Below are positions 1 to 7,956 of a stretch of 64,000 nucleotides of DNA, in pieces (positions within the stretch are counted from its first letter, which is position 1; each line of letters opens with the position of its first letter). Origin of the DNA: Catonella morbi ATCC 51271 (GTDB taxonomy: Bacteria; Bacillota; Clostridia; Lachnospirales; Lachnospiraceae); assembly GCF_000160035.2 (NCBI RefSeq), contig NZ_KI535367.1:527393-591392 (forward strand), written 5' to 3'. The notes below the pieces were generated by a model. The model was not told the origin of the DNA. It ran no database searches and worked only from the letters and a program-made list of their open reading frames with translations. A program made the position numbers and the translations under genes.

Positions 1-665
1 TCATGTACTGAGAAACAGATATAGGTCTTATGTTTTGGCTTAATATTAAGCTCCTTGAAAATGGTAAGCAATGTGAGGAAGATACCCGCACAAGCCTTAT
101 CATCTATAAAGCGTGACTTAAGGAAACCTGACGAAGTAAACACAGTCTTTGTATCGTAGCAGACAAAATCTCCGGCAGCTATGCCAAGTTTTTCCACATC
201 TTCTTTGCTACGGACTATCTCATCAAGGCGGATAACCATATCCCTTTCTTCTCTCGGATGAGTGTTGGCATCCTTAAATACATGTTTTGCAGGAGTTTCA
301 GATATTACGGTTCCTTCGTATACCTTTCCTTCTCTTGTGTATATACGGCAGTATTCACCATCTAAGCTAGGAGTAACGGGTGAGCCAATTACAGTAAAGG
401 CTAAATCACCATTATCCTTTATGGAACGTACCATAAGACCAAGGGTATCAAGATGTGCTGACATACCAAGAGGCGCGGTATCATCTTCACCCTCAATTTC
501 TACAACCACATTTCCTGAGTTATTCTGAGTATACTTATACCCAAGGTCAGTTATCATTTTTTTAACCAGCTCTGTTGCATTATGAGTGAAGCCTGATGGG
601 CTGTCCACTCCCATAAGGGTTTTGATGTTTTCAATCAAAAGTTCCTCATACTTTTTCAGTTCCAT
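1..665 (-). CDS. M42 family metallopeptidase (aminopeptidase), C-terminus cut by window edge
   Basis: The first 221 residues of a cytosolic metal-dependent aminopeptidase of family M42 are present; the rest lies outside the window. The N-terminus has the family start (a VDSPSG-type segment near residues 20-25). A metal-binding His-x-Asp motif is at H71-D73 (SAHLDTLG), and a second metal motif RFIDDKACAG follows near residue 195. The start at 665 is set by a GGAGG site a few bases upstream. M42 enzymes are self-compartmentalising peptidases that trim peptides to amino acids. The gene stands alone at the window edge, so its operon context is unknown. Family assignment is firm; exact substrate preference is not visible. 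Confidence 0.9.
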   Translation of the reverse strand, partial: MELKKYEELLIENIKTLMGVDSPSGFTHNATELVKKMITDLGYKYTQNNSGNVVVEIEGEDDTAPLGMSAHLDTLGLMVRSIKDNGDLAFTVIGSPVTPSLDGEYCRIYTREGKVYEGTVISETPAKHVFKDANTHPREERDMVIRLDEIVRSKEDVEKLGIAAGDFVCYDTKTVFTSSGFLKSRFIDDKACAGIFLTLLTIFKELNIKPKHKTYICFSVH

Positions 666-862
666 AGCGCAAACCTCCATAAATGTAAAAAATTATGTCA
701 AACTTGTACAATATCCCAACAAACAATTTACCACATTTAGGAGTAATTGACAAGGAGTTCTAAAAGCAAAACTACAGTAATCGGTAACTAATTCAGCCTT
801 GTAATAAATATATTGAGAAATGCCACATAAGTTTACTTATATTGGTATTCAAGATATATTCA

Positions 863-1774
863 TCAATCTCCCTCAATAGCAGCCAAGGTAAGTATCCCGA
901 GTATAACCAGTATAAGGAAGAAATACTGTAATTTTGTAAGTTTTTCCTTCAAAAATATTCTTGAAAGTAAGAGTGAGACCACACAAACTGCTGAAATGAT
1001 AGGGGCTGCTATTGCTCCGTTGCCGCTCATTGCATATACATAGGTAAACTGTCCAGATGTCTCAAATACAGCCGCCAGTACCTTGTCACGCTGTCCTGAA
1101 ACTCCAAATTTTACCTTCTTTATCCACATAAATATAAGTAAGATTACAGCACAGATTGCAAAGGTAAATTCATAGGAAGTATTTGCTACAGCTTCGATTG
1201 TATCCTCAGTTACATTTACAAGAGGCGAGAGTTCTATATCTAAATAGTAGATATCTAAAAATGAACCGATGGCATCTATAATAGCATAACAAAACGGCAT
1301 GGCAAAGGCTATTATTGCCATCTTTTTCCCAAGCTTTTTCTTTCTGTCAGTATCTCCATGTCCTTCAAGGAAGCCTATTCCCAGGATACCAATCACGATA
1401 ACTATGATGGCAACTACAGAAGTTCCCGAAATCACCTTGCCGAGAATAGCTACCGATAAGATTGATGTTATTGCGCCTGAGGTATTCTCAATCGGATCTG
1501 ATATTGACTCCTCTATAAAGCGCATACCAAAAAACGATAGAGCCATAGACACTATATAGCAAAGCGACACAGGCAGGTAGCGTATCATATTGACAGGATC
1601 ATAGTTTATATCCTGAGTTGCAAGTATAAAGGTGGCATGAAGCCCCATCACTATACCTACACATACAGCAATTTTAAGGTGAGAAAACTTCTCTTCGGGA
1701 CGTGCTCCCTTCTTATAAAAGAGCTCTGCCAGGCCCCAAAGAAAGGTAGTTGCAAGTGTAAAAAATAACCACAT
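863..1774 (-). CDS. DMT/EamA-like membrane transporter
   Basis: A 303-residue integral membrane protein with about ten hydrophobic segments arranged as two halves, as in drug/metabolite transporters of the EamA type. A charged loop (HGDTDRKKKLGKK, about residues 139-151) separates the halves. The C-terminal half has a GAIAAPIISAVCVVSLLLSR stretch and a downstream KEKLT turn typical of the superfamily. Substrate cannot be predicted. The gene is monocistronic, with a weak purine-rich ribosome site. A broken partial copy of this gene lies about 12.4 kb away at 13280-13410, after a LacI gene. Confidence 0.8.
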   Translation of the reverse strand: MWLFFTLATTFLWGLAELFYKKGARPEEKFSHLKIAVCVGIVMGLHATFILATQDINYDPVNMIRYLPVSLCYIVSMALSFFGMRFIEESISDPIENTSGAITSILSVAILGKVISGTSVVAIIVIVIGILGIGFLEGHGDTDRKKKLGKKMAIIAFAMPFCYAIIDAIGSFLDIYYLDIELSPLVNVTEDTIEAVANTSYEFTFAICAVILLIFMWIKKVKFGVSGQRDKVLAAVFETSGQFTYVYAMSGNGAIAAPIISAVCVVSLLLSRIFLKEKLTKLQYFFLILVILGILTLAAIEGD

Positions 1775-1843
1775 AAATTTAATTCTCTTTCTATTTATAT
1801 TTTAGCCACAATATGTTATCACAGATTATTTCCTACTGCAACA

Positions 1844-3118
1844 CTATGCTTTGTTTTTATCAAAATACACTTCTTTCATTCTCACCCTGTCCTTACCCAA
1901 ATAGATGAAAAATCTCTTTCCCTTTTCAACGCAGACTCCCACTATCCCTCTATATCCCCACTCCGCAAGCTTTTTCTCCTCAGAAACTCTAATTATATAA
2001 TTCTCTTTACTTTTAGCTTTAATCTTCTTTATAGTTATCATAAAATATTCATTTTTTGATGAAGGATAAATAAGCCTTACTTCTCTGTTTCCCTCAATAT
2101 ATACAGGTAATGCTTCTCTTACAAAAGATGGTAGATCGGTATTTTTACCAATAGTTTTTTTGATTTTGCCATTTTCATCAATCAATAGAATCTTACCGTT
2201 TCCCGCTGAATCAGTATAATTTACCACAAAAACGCCTAAATTTTCTGACCATACCGCATTATAATTATAATATGAGGTTTTAGTTCCCTTTATTATATGC
2301 GGTTTTGTATACCTGCTCTTTTTACCGCTTTTACCCACAAAATCATTTTTCACAGGATCATATACAGCTGTACAAAGCAAGGCATACTTCTCATCTTTTA
2401 TGAATCTCTGCCAAAGTAAAAGCACTTTTTTCTTTGAAGCTGCTGCCATAGGCCACCAGTCTCTGGTTTTTTCACCTACAGCTATTTTTTTCGTGTTTAG
2501 AATATCTCCTTTGGTAGTAAGTACAGTTACCCATACATCATCACCTGAACCTAAGTTATCTACTCCACCACCGCCTACCCAGCCCTCACTCCAAAATACA
2601 ACATGTCTGTTATCAGTGGATGCGGCATGCCCTGAATGACCTCCTAAAGCTATAGTTTGTGGATATTTTTTTATTACATTCATATTTTCATCATAAACGG
2701 CGTATCTTTGCGCAAGCTCATTATCTCCTGCATTGTCTCCATCCTCAAAGGTTACAATGATTTTACCGTCTCCCGATACGGACGCACTTGCAGGTTCTTG
2801 TGCCTCATTTGCTTTTATCAAAAGTTTTTTACCTGAATTTATCTCCTCTTCATTTATATTTTCTGTGATTTCCTTATAGTAGATATCATGTTCCCAGGCC
2901 TCTTTTTCAGAATCTCCGCCATAATTATCTGCCCAGATTAAAAACCTCTTCCCATTTACGGGATTATTAATAATACTTAATCCATGTGCTGATTTTCTGT
3001 CATCTTCCTTAGCATAAATTTTTAACCCATAAGAAGCAAAATTAAATAAGACAGTTACAGATAAAATAACTGAAAATATATATTTTCTATAGTTTCTATA
3101 TATTATGATATTTTTCAT
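1844..3118 (-). CDS. exported protein, probable beta-propeller-like repeat protein
   Basis: A 424-residue protein that I do not recognise at family level. It begins with a basic segment and a hydrophobic stretch (about residues 12-36), fitting a signal peptide or signal anchor, so it is probably secreted or membrane-attached. The rest is rich in beta-forming stretches with recurring short units of the kind W/F-x-x-G..D-x-x-V (for example SVSGDGKIIVTFEDGDN and HVVFWSEGW), which suggests blade-like repeats. No catalytic motif is seen. It lies next to, but about 70 bp from, the DMT permease gene on the same strand. The start is the ATG at 3118; its ribosome site is weak. Confidence 0.6.
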   Translation of the reverse strand: MKNIIIYRNYRKYIFSVILSVTVLFNFASYGLKIYAKEDDRKSAHGLSIINNPVNGKRFLIWADNYGGDSEKEAWEHDIYYKEITENINEEEINSGKKLLIKANEAQEPASASVSGDGKIIVTFEDGDNAGDNELAQRYAVYDENMNVIKKYPQTIALGGHSGHAASTDNRHVVFWSEGWVGGGGVDNLGSGDDVWVTVLTTKGDILNTKKIAVGEKTRDWWPMAAASKKKVLLLWQRFIKDEKYALLCTAVYDPVKNDFVGKSGKKSRYTKPHIIKGTKTSYYNYNAVWSENLGVFVVNYTDSAGNGKILLIDENGKIKKTIGKNTDLPSFVREALPVYIEGNREVRLIYPSSKNEYFMITIKKIKAKSKENYIIRVSEEKKLAEWGYRGIVGVCVEKGKRFFIYLGKDRVRMKEVYFDKNKA

Positions 3119-3160
3119 ATAATGTTTTAACCCTTTTTTTCAACTATTATAACTAAATTT

Positions 3161-3405
3161 TTAATGAATATATAGCATTCCCATTATTATGTTTATTCTT
3201 TCATAAGTTGAATATAAATCAGTCAGATCCATTCCCTCCACAAACTGACTGAGCAACCGCACAGAATCATTTTCAGGAATAATTGTTTCAATATTTAGCG
3301 GAAGTTTTAGTTGATATATTCCGCCATTCAGGGTATAACCTTTGTGTGTTATAATGGTACTGAAACTGCAGGGAATATTGTTTTGAAATTTTTAACTTTA
3401 GCCAT
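3161..3405 (-). pseudogene. IS1182-family transposase, N-terminal fragment with frameshift
   Basis: A transposase start (MAKVKNF, ATG at 3405 behind GGAGAT) is followed by a frameshift. The second frame reads GYTLNGGIYQLKLPLN, then IPENDSVRLLSQFVEGMDLT, which is the N-terminal signature of a group of IS1182-type transposases common in Lachnospiraceae. Homology stops after DLYSTYERI and the frame ends at a TAA at 3161. About 60 of the usual 450-550 residues remain, so this is a dead remnant. I see no matching right half in the window. Confidence 0.75.
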
Positions 3406-3679
3406 GATTAAATCTCCTTTTCTTATACATTTTTTCATTTCCTGCGCGCGCTACATTTTTTGTACAATCGTTTGCACATCATCTGTTTATATTATTATCA
3501 TGATTTTATTTTTATTTCAACAAAACATAGATAAACTACAATTTTTTGCATATTGTCTGCAATATTTTGCACATATCAAGAAACTATACAGTTATAAATA
3601 TTATCTTTTACACAAAACTTTAACTATTAACCCTCAAACCCTTTGAAATACAGGGATATTTGCAAGAGTACAAGCTGAA

Positions 3680-3702
3680 TTTACTACCAATTTACTACTT
3701 TT
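3680..3702 (+). repeat. 23-bp repeat, left copy (candidate integrase arm site)
   Basis: TTTACTAC, three bases (CAA), then TTTACTACTTTT. The same arrangement, differing only in the three spacer bases, is found at 12032-12054, just after the integrase relic. Each copy itself is a tandem of TTTACTAC. Paired copies at both edges of a cargo block suggest integrase binding sites, which is inference. Confidence 0.5.
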
Positions 3703-3805
3703 AAGGAAAAAGCCTTGATGTGCTGTAAAAACTCTTGCAGATAAAAGTATTTTACCACAGATACGAAAGACATGTTATGGGAATCAAAATTAAATAGGAA
3801 ATCGT

Positions 3806-3859
3806 AAAAGCGGTGATTTTTCGCCTCTGTCAAAGGAAGCATAAGGACACCGCTTTTTT
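3806..3859 (+). terminator. stem-loop with T-run
   Basis: AAAAGCGGTG pairs with CACCGCTTTT (3848-3857) across a 32-nt loop, and the second arm runs into six Ts. It looks like an intrinsic terminator on the plus strand. No intact gene precedes it, so it is probably a leftover of the integrated element. Confidence 0.45.
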
Positions 3860-3915
3860 CATGGCCATGTTACGAGGTTAAGGTATATACAGGTTTGAAA
3901 TATAAGGCTTTCAGA

Positions 3916-3970
3916 GGGCGGTTTTGATAAAACAAGGGCAATATACCTTTTCTTTCAAAATCGCCCTTTT
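3916..3970 (+). terminator. 12-bp stem-loop followed by TTTT
   Basis: GGGCGGTTTTGA (3916-3927) pairs over its full length, with one G-U pair, with TCAAAATCGCCC (3955-3966), followed by TTTT. It is a likely terminator insulating the ECF operon from upstream plus-strand transcription. The 27-nt loop is longer than usual. Confidence 0.45.
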
Positions 3971-4016
3971 ACTGCGTAACAAATCCCTTAATCTCTACAA
4001 CAATGGAAATTCATTT

Positions 4017-4140
4017 TTTGCCAAAGATGGCAAAGAAAAATAAAAATGTAATTTCAATTCGCACTTGAAAAATTTTATCATCTAAATGGCATAAAAACGA
4101 CTAAATAGAATATGCCTGAATGCAAATCTGATGTTATAAT
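4017..4140 (+). promoter_or_regulatory. candidate promoter and operator of the ECF/ABC cargo operon
   Basis: An exact inverted repeat TTTGCCA-4 nt-TGGCAAA sits at 4017-4034. A TATAAT box lies at 4135-4140, 58 bp before the mptD start. No good -35 hexamer is found 16-18 bp before it. That fits activator-dependent transcription, for which the AraC protein encoded at 6915 is the obvious candidate. Assignment of the operator to AraC is inference. Confidence 0.4.
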
Positions 4141-4197
4141 AGATAAAGAATATTAGTAATATCTAACTGAATAGAATTTAGAAAGGATTAAATTATT

Positions 4198-4791
4198 ATG
4201 AGTAAACAGGAATCAGTAAACAAATTGAACGGACGAGACTTCATAAACATTGGCATTTATACAGCTATCTATTTTGTTATTGTAATGGTATTGGCTATGA
4301 CAGGTCTTATTCCGATTTTTCTTGTTCTGTTATCATCCATGATAGGCATTATCGGTGGAATCCCGTTTATGTTGTTTCTAACCAAGGTGAAAAAGCCCGG
4401 CATGATCCTAATCATGAGTACGATTATGGGTATTTTGATGTTTATCACAGGTATGACTTGGATGCCCATCCCCTTTTCTATCGTTACAGGTTTGATTGCA
4501 GAGTTTATATATTTCAGCGGTAAATACAAAAGTATGAGGTCGGCTATTTTGACAGCGGGCATATTCCCGCTCTGGGCATGTGGAAACTATCTTCCGCTTT
4601 TTTTTCAGAGGGAGCAGTATTTTGCAAGCAGAACTAACTATGGTCAGGAGTACGCAGATGCGGTCATGAGATATACGCCGAACTGGATGTTCCTTATTCT
4701 TCTTGCTGCGACTTTAGCCTGCGGAATTATCGGCGGCTTTATTGGAAAAGCTCTCCTAAAAAAACACTTTGAAAGGGCCGGTATCGCATGA
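4198..4791 (+). CDS. MptD-family putative ECF transporter S component
   Basis: A 197-residue membrane protein with about five or six hydrophobic segments (first near residues 17-40), matching the MptD / Trep_Strep family of substrate-capture (S) components of energy-coupling-factor importers. Ligands for this family are not established. The stop overlaps the start of the EcfT gene by 4 bases (ATGA at 4788), so translation is coupled. AGAAAGGA precedes the ATG. Together with the next two genes it forms a dedicated (group I) ECF importer. The visibly higher GC of this and the following genes compared with the flanks fits acquisition by transfer. Confidence 0.85.
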   Translation: MSKQESVNKLNGRDFINIGIYTAIYFVIVMVLAMTGLIPIFLVLLSSMIGIIGGIPFMLFLTKVKKPGMILIMSTIMGILMFITGMTWMPIPFSIVTGLIAEFIYFSGKYKSMRSAILTAGIFPLWACGNYLPLFFQREQYFASRTNYGQEYADAVMRYTPNWMFLILLAATLACGIIGGFIGKALLKKHFERAGIA

Positions 4792-5513
4792 ACAAGAAAA
4801 ATTGCACACAATATAAGAAAAAGAGCCTATTTGATCCAAGAACAAAGCTCCTTCTCATATTCATGGAAGCAATTCTTGTTCTTGCATCTGCAGGAGGAGA
4901 GCGCCTGTTTTGGTTTAGAACCGTTTTCACAGTTTTACCTTTTTTATTGCTCGTTACAACAAAAAGATACAAGAACTGCATCATAGGCTTGATTGTAATT
5001 GCTATTATTTATATTTTGGAAGCCCTGATTTTCCCTTATGTAAGAGGGGTAGCGGCAAGTATTATGCTGATTGTAATCATGATTGTGGGACGATTCTTTC
5101 CGGCATATCTGACAGGTGTGTATGTCATCAATACTACTACAGTCAGTGAGTTCAAGGCTGCAATGGATAAGCTGCATATGCCGGACGCTCTGACAATCCC
5201 AATGTGTGTAATGTTTCGATTTTTTCCGACGATCCGTGAAGAAAACAACTCCATCCGTGCTGCCATGAAGATGCGCGGCATCCGTTTCGGTGGTGGAAAA
5301 ATGATGCAGATACTGGAATATCGCATTGTACCAATGATCACCTGTACAGCGAAGATAGGGGAGGAACTATCAGCCTCTGCACTTACAAGAGGGCTTAGCA
5401 GTCAGAAAAAGAGGACAAATATCTGCCACATCGGATTCGGCAGGCTTGATTGGATGTTCTTTTTGCTTGTGGCAGCGATGTTGATTTACTGGGGGTTGGG
5501 GGTGTTTGCATGA
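4788..5513 (+). CDS. ecfT: ECF transporter transmembrane component EcfT
   Basis: A 241-residue membrane protein with four or five transmembrane segments. It carries the two cytoplasmic coupling motifs of EcfT that dock onto the ATPases: an Ala-x-x-x-Arg-Gly motif in AAMKMRGI (about residue 160) and a second in ALTRGLSS (about 203). EcfT joins the S component to the ATPase dimer in the membrane. It overlaps mptD by 4 bases upstream and the ATPase gene by 4 bases downstream (ATGA at 5510), showing tight coupling of the three subunits. Confidence 0.87.
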   Translation: MNKKNCTQYKKKSLFDPRTKLLLIFMEAILVLASAGGERLFWFRTVFTVLPFLLLVTTKRYKNCIIGLIVIAIIYILEALIFPYVRGVAASIMLIVIMIVGRFFPAYLTGVYVINTTTVSEFKAAMDKLHMPDALTIPMCVMFRFFPTIREENNSIRAAMKMRGIRFGGGKMMQILEYRIVPMITCTAKIGEELSASALTRGLSSQKKRTNICHIGFGRLDWMFFLLVAAMLIYWGLGVFA

Positions 5514-6913
5514 TTGAGCTTGAAAAAGTCAGTTTCTCCTATGACGCAACACCTGAAGAAAAAAGCCTGTCTAACCTTTCTTTAACCGTGAATACCGGAG
5601 AATTTGTTTTGTTAACAGGTCCCTCCGGGTGCGGAAAAACTACGCTACTCCGCCTCTTAAACGGCTTGATTCCGGAGTTTTACAGCGGAAATGTCAAGGG
5701 TATCATCAGGATAGATGGTCAGGATATTAAGGGACGAAGGATAGAAGATCAGGCGGGAAAAATCGGCACGGTCTTTCAAAATCCCCGTTCGCAGTTCTTT
5801 AATGTGGACACGACCAGTGAGCTTGCGTTCGGTCCGGAGAACTTAGGATTGCCGGAGGATGAAATTATAGCGCGCATATCTAAAACAGTTAAAAACTTTC
5901 ATATTGAATCACTAATGAATCGGAGTATTTTTGAGCTTTCAGGCGGAGAAAAACAGAAAATCGCATGCGCATCTGTGAATGTGCTCCAACCGGAAATTCT
6001 ACTTTTGGACGAGCCCTCTGCAAATCTGGACTATGAAGCGACTGATAACTTGCGTAAGATACTCCTCGCATGGAAAGATGCGGGAAAGACAATCCTTATT
6101 GCAGAGCATAGGATAAATTATGTATGGGATTTGGTGGATAGGGTGATCATACTGGAAAACGGATCTCTAAAAAAAGATCTGCATCACGGTGAAATAACCG
6201 GTTTTACAGAGGAAGATGCCGCGCGATATGGGCTAAGGTCAATGCAAAGAATTCCTCCGACAAATATGGTGAAAAAAATCGCGGAATGTGCTATGAAACC
6301 GGAAGAATGTATTTGCCTTAAAAATTTTCACTACTCCTATAACAAAAAACAGGAGATATATTCTATCCCTGAAATAAAAATTCACATAAATAAGGTTACA
6401 GCTATTGTTGGTGCCAATGGTGCAGGAAAAACCACATTTTTAGAATCAGTGTGCGGCATCCGAAAGAATGATGGCATCATGCTACTGAACGGAGTTTCAT
6501 ACACTTACAAAAAGCGAATCGGCATGATATTCATGGTTATGCAGGACGTGAACCACCAGCTGTTCACCGAGTCGGTTCTTGACGAGGTGCTTATAAGTCA
6601 GCCAAAGGAGAATAAGGAGGAGGCAAAAGAAATCCTTGCTGAGGTCGGATTGACATCCCTTGCAAACAGGCATCCTATGTCGCTTTCCGGCGGGCAAAAG
6701 CAGCGAATCGCACTTGCCTGTGCTATTGCCTCGAAGCTACCAATCCTGCTGTTGGATGAGCCGACGAGCGGACTGGGATATGCGCAGATGCTCGTTATAG
6801 CGGGCATTTTGAATAGACTGAAGGAAGAAGGAAGAACTGTAATTACTGTGACACATGACAGTGAGTTTATCAAGCACTGCTGTGACGATGTTATTCGTAT
6901 GGAGGAGGCATAG
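5510..6913 (+). CDS. ECF transporter ATPase, two fused ABC domains (EcfA-EcfA)
   Basis: A 467-residue protein holding two complete ABC ATPase domains in tandem. Domain 1 has GPSGCGKTT, LSGGEKQK and LLLDEPSANLD; domain 2 has GANGAGKTT, LSGGQKQR and LLLDEPTSGLG. It therefore supplies both ATP sites of the ECF importer from one chain. An earlier in-frame start at 5450 would lie inside ecfT; the ATG at 5510, which overlaps the ecfT stop and follows a G-rich ribosome site, is preferred and gives MIELEKVSFSY, the normal beginning of an ABC domain. Energises uptake of the unknown MptD ligand. Confidence 0.88.
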   Translation: MIELEKVSFSYDATPEEKSLSNLSLTVNTGEFVLLTGPSGCGKTTLLRLLNGLIPEFYSGNVKGIIRIDGQDIKGRRIEDQAGKIGTVFQNPRSQFFNVDTTSELAFGPENLGLPEDEIIARISKTVKNFHIESLMNRSIFELSGGEKQKIACASVNVLQPEILLLDEPSANLDYEATDNLRKILLAWKDAGKTILIAEHRINYVWDLVDRVIILENGSLKKDLHHGEITGFTEEDAARYGLRSMQRIPPTNMVKKIAECAMKPEECICLKNFHYSYNKKQEIYSIPEIKIHINKVTAIVGANGAGKTTFLESVCGIRKNDGIMLLNGVSYTYKKRIGMIFMVMQDVNHQLFTESVLDEVLISQPKENKEEAKEILAEVGLTSLANRHPMSLSGGQKQRIALACAIASKLPILLLDEPTSGLGYAQMLVIAGILNRLKEEGRTVITVTHDSEFIKHCCDDVIRMEEA

Positions 6914-6914
6914 C

Positions 6915-7937
6915 ATGAAATACGACACCTCAATATTTAAGGGTTCAGAAGAGGATCCTAACAAAGTACCGGGCGCATTATGGAAAACCTTCCATAATTT
7001 CGGAGAGCTTGGTGAATACCGTATCCTTGCGCAGACAGAAGAATGCGTTGTCATACGACTTGAAAATGAGACTGGCGAGGGTGATATGGTTCTTTATCAG
7101 GTCTTTGACGGCATTTTTCTTATGTATAATGATTTTCATATGTCACAGTACCATTCTATATACCAAGCGGTGGATACAATGCTTGCAGTAGATTATTGCC
7201 GTGAGGGTAATATTACCATGGAGTTGGAGAACGGAAGATGCTGTATGAAAAAAACGGGAAATATCTGCATCGATTCGCGCGTCCACCATAAAGGCATGTC
7301 CTACTTCCCGACAAATCATTACCACGGCATTACAATAGGTTTTGTCAGCTCCCTTGCAGAAAAAGCCTTAGAAGAGAACGCGGCAGGTATACCAATCGAT
7401 TTAAAGGCCATACGAAAAAAATTCTGCGACAATGACGGATACTTCATTATTCAAGAAAATGAGACCTTAAAGCGTTTGTTTACCGATCTGTATCGTGTAC
7501 CGGAAAATGCGAAATTTCCATATTTCCGCACGAAAGTTTTAGAAATGCTGGTCTGCCTTTCCGTGATGAATGCAAGGGAAGCGAAAGATGGCGGAACTTA
7601 CTTCTACAAGGATAAGGTTGAAAAAACACGGGCGGTACAAAAGTTAATCTCTGAAAACATAGATCGGGATTACACCATCAAAAATTTGTCGGTGATATTT
7701 GATATTTCACAGACAACGCTTAAGGACTGTTTTAAGAGCCTTTACGGGAAACCTCTTTATACATGGCTGAAAGAATATCGCATCGGAAGAGCCAGAGAGT
7801 ATCTAACAGAACGTGACGATATGACCATTTGCGATATTTCAGAGGCGGTCGGGTACAAAAGTCAGGCGAAATTTGGTGCAGTTTTTAAGAAAATGTGCGG
7901 TATGACACCGAATGAATATCGAAATCAGAAACATTAA
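6915..7937 (+). CDS. AraC-family transcriptional regulator
   Basis: A 340-residue regulator with a C-terminal AraC double helix-turn-helix domain (about residues 240-338; it includes DYTIKNLSVIFDISQTTL and DISEAVGYKSQAKFGAVFKK). An N-terminal domain of about 230 residues is presumably the ligand sensor. The start at 6915 follows GGAGGAGG placed inside the end of the ATPase gene, only 1 base after its stop. Its position inside the transport operon, between importer and exporter genes, resembles the AraC regulators of siderophore loci (YbtA type), so it is probably the local activator. The ligand is unknown. Confidence 0.85.
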   Translation: MKYDTSIFKGSEEDPNKVPGALWKTFHNFGELGEYRILAQTEECVVIRLENETGEGDMVLYQVFDGIFLMYNDFHMSQYHSIYQAVDTMLAVDYCREGNITMELENGRCCMKKTGNICIDSRVHHKGMSYFPTNHYHGITIGFVSSLAEKALEENAAGIPIDLKAIRKKFCDNDGYFIIQENETLKRLFTDLYRVPENAKFPYFRTKVLEMLVCLSVMNAREAKDGGTYFYKDKVEKTRAVQKLISENIDRDYTIKNLSVIFDISQTTLKDCFKSLYGKPLYTWLKEYRIGRAREYLTERDDMTICDISEAVGYKSQAKFGAVFKKMCGMTPNEYRNQKH

Positions 7938-7956
7938 GCAAAGGAGGGATTTTGTT

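Larger units (their letters stand above)
3406..4197. other. gene-free stretch at the left edge of the mobile cargo region
   Basis: No convincing gene lies in this roughly 790-bp interval; the longest open frame (3311-3646, plus) is low-complexity and overlaps the transposase relic. It contains the left copy of a 23-bp repeat that also occurs near the integrase relic, two long stem-loops, an exact inverted repeat, and a TATAAT box before the ECF genes. These are listed separately. I read the interval as the eroded end of an integrated element plus the promoter region of the cargo. Confidence 0.5.

Noticed and set aside
3311..3646. 111-codon plus-strand frame left of the cargo region
   Set aside because: It overlaps the IS1182 relic antisense, is rich in Ile/Phe/Tyr from AT-rich sequence and lacks a ribosome site.
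5450..5509. upstream extension of the fused ECF ATPase
   Set aside because: It lies within ecfT in another frame; the ATGA overlap at 5510 gives the normal start of an ABC domain.
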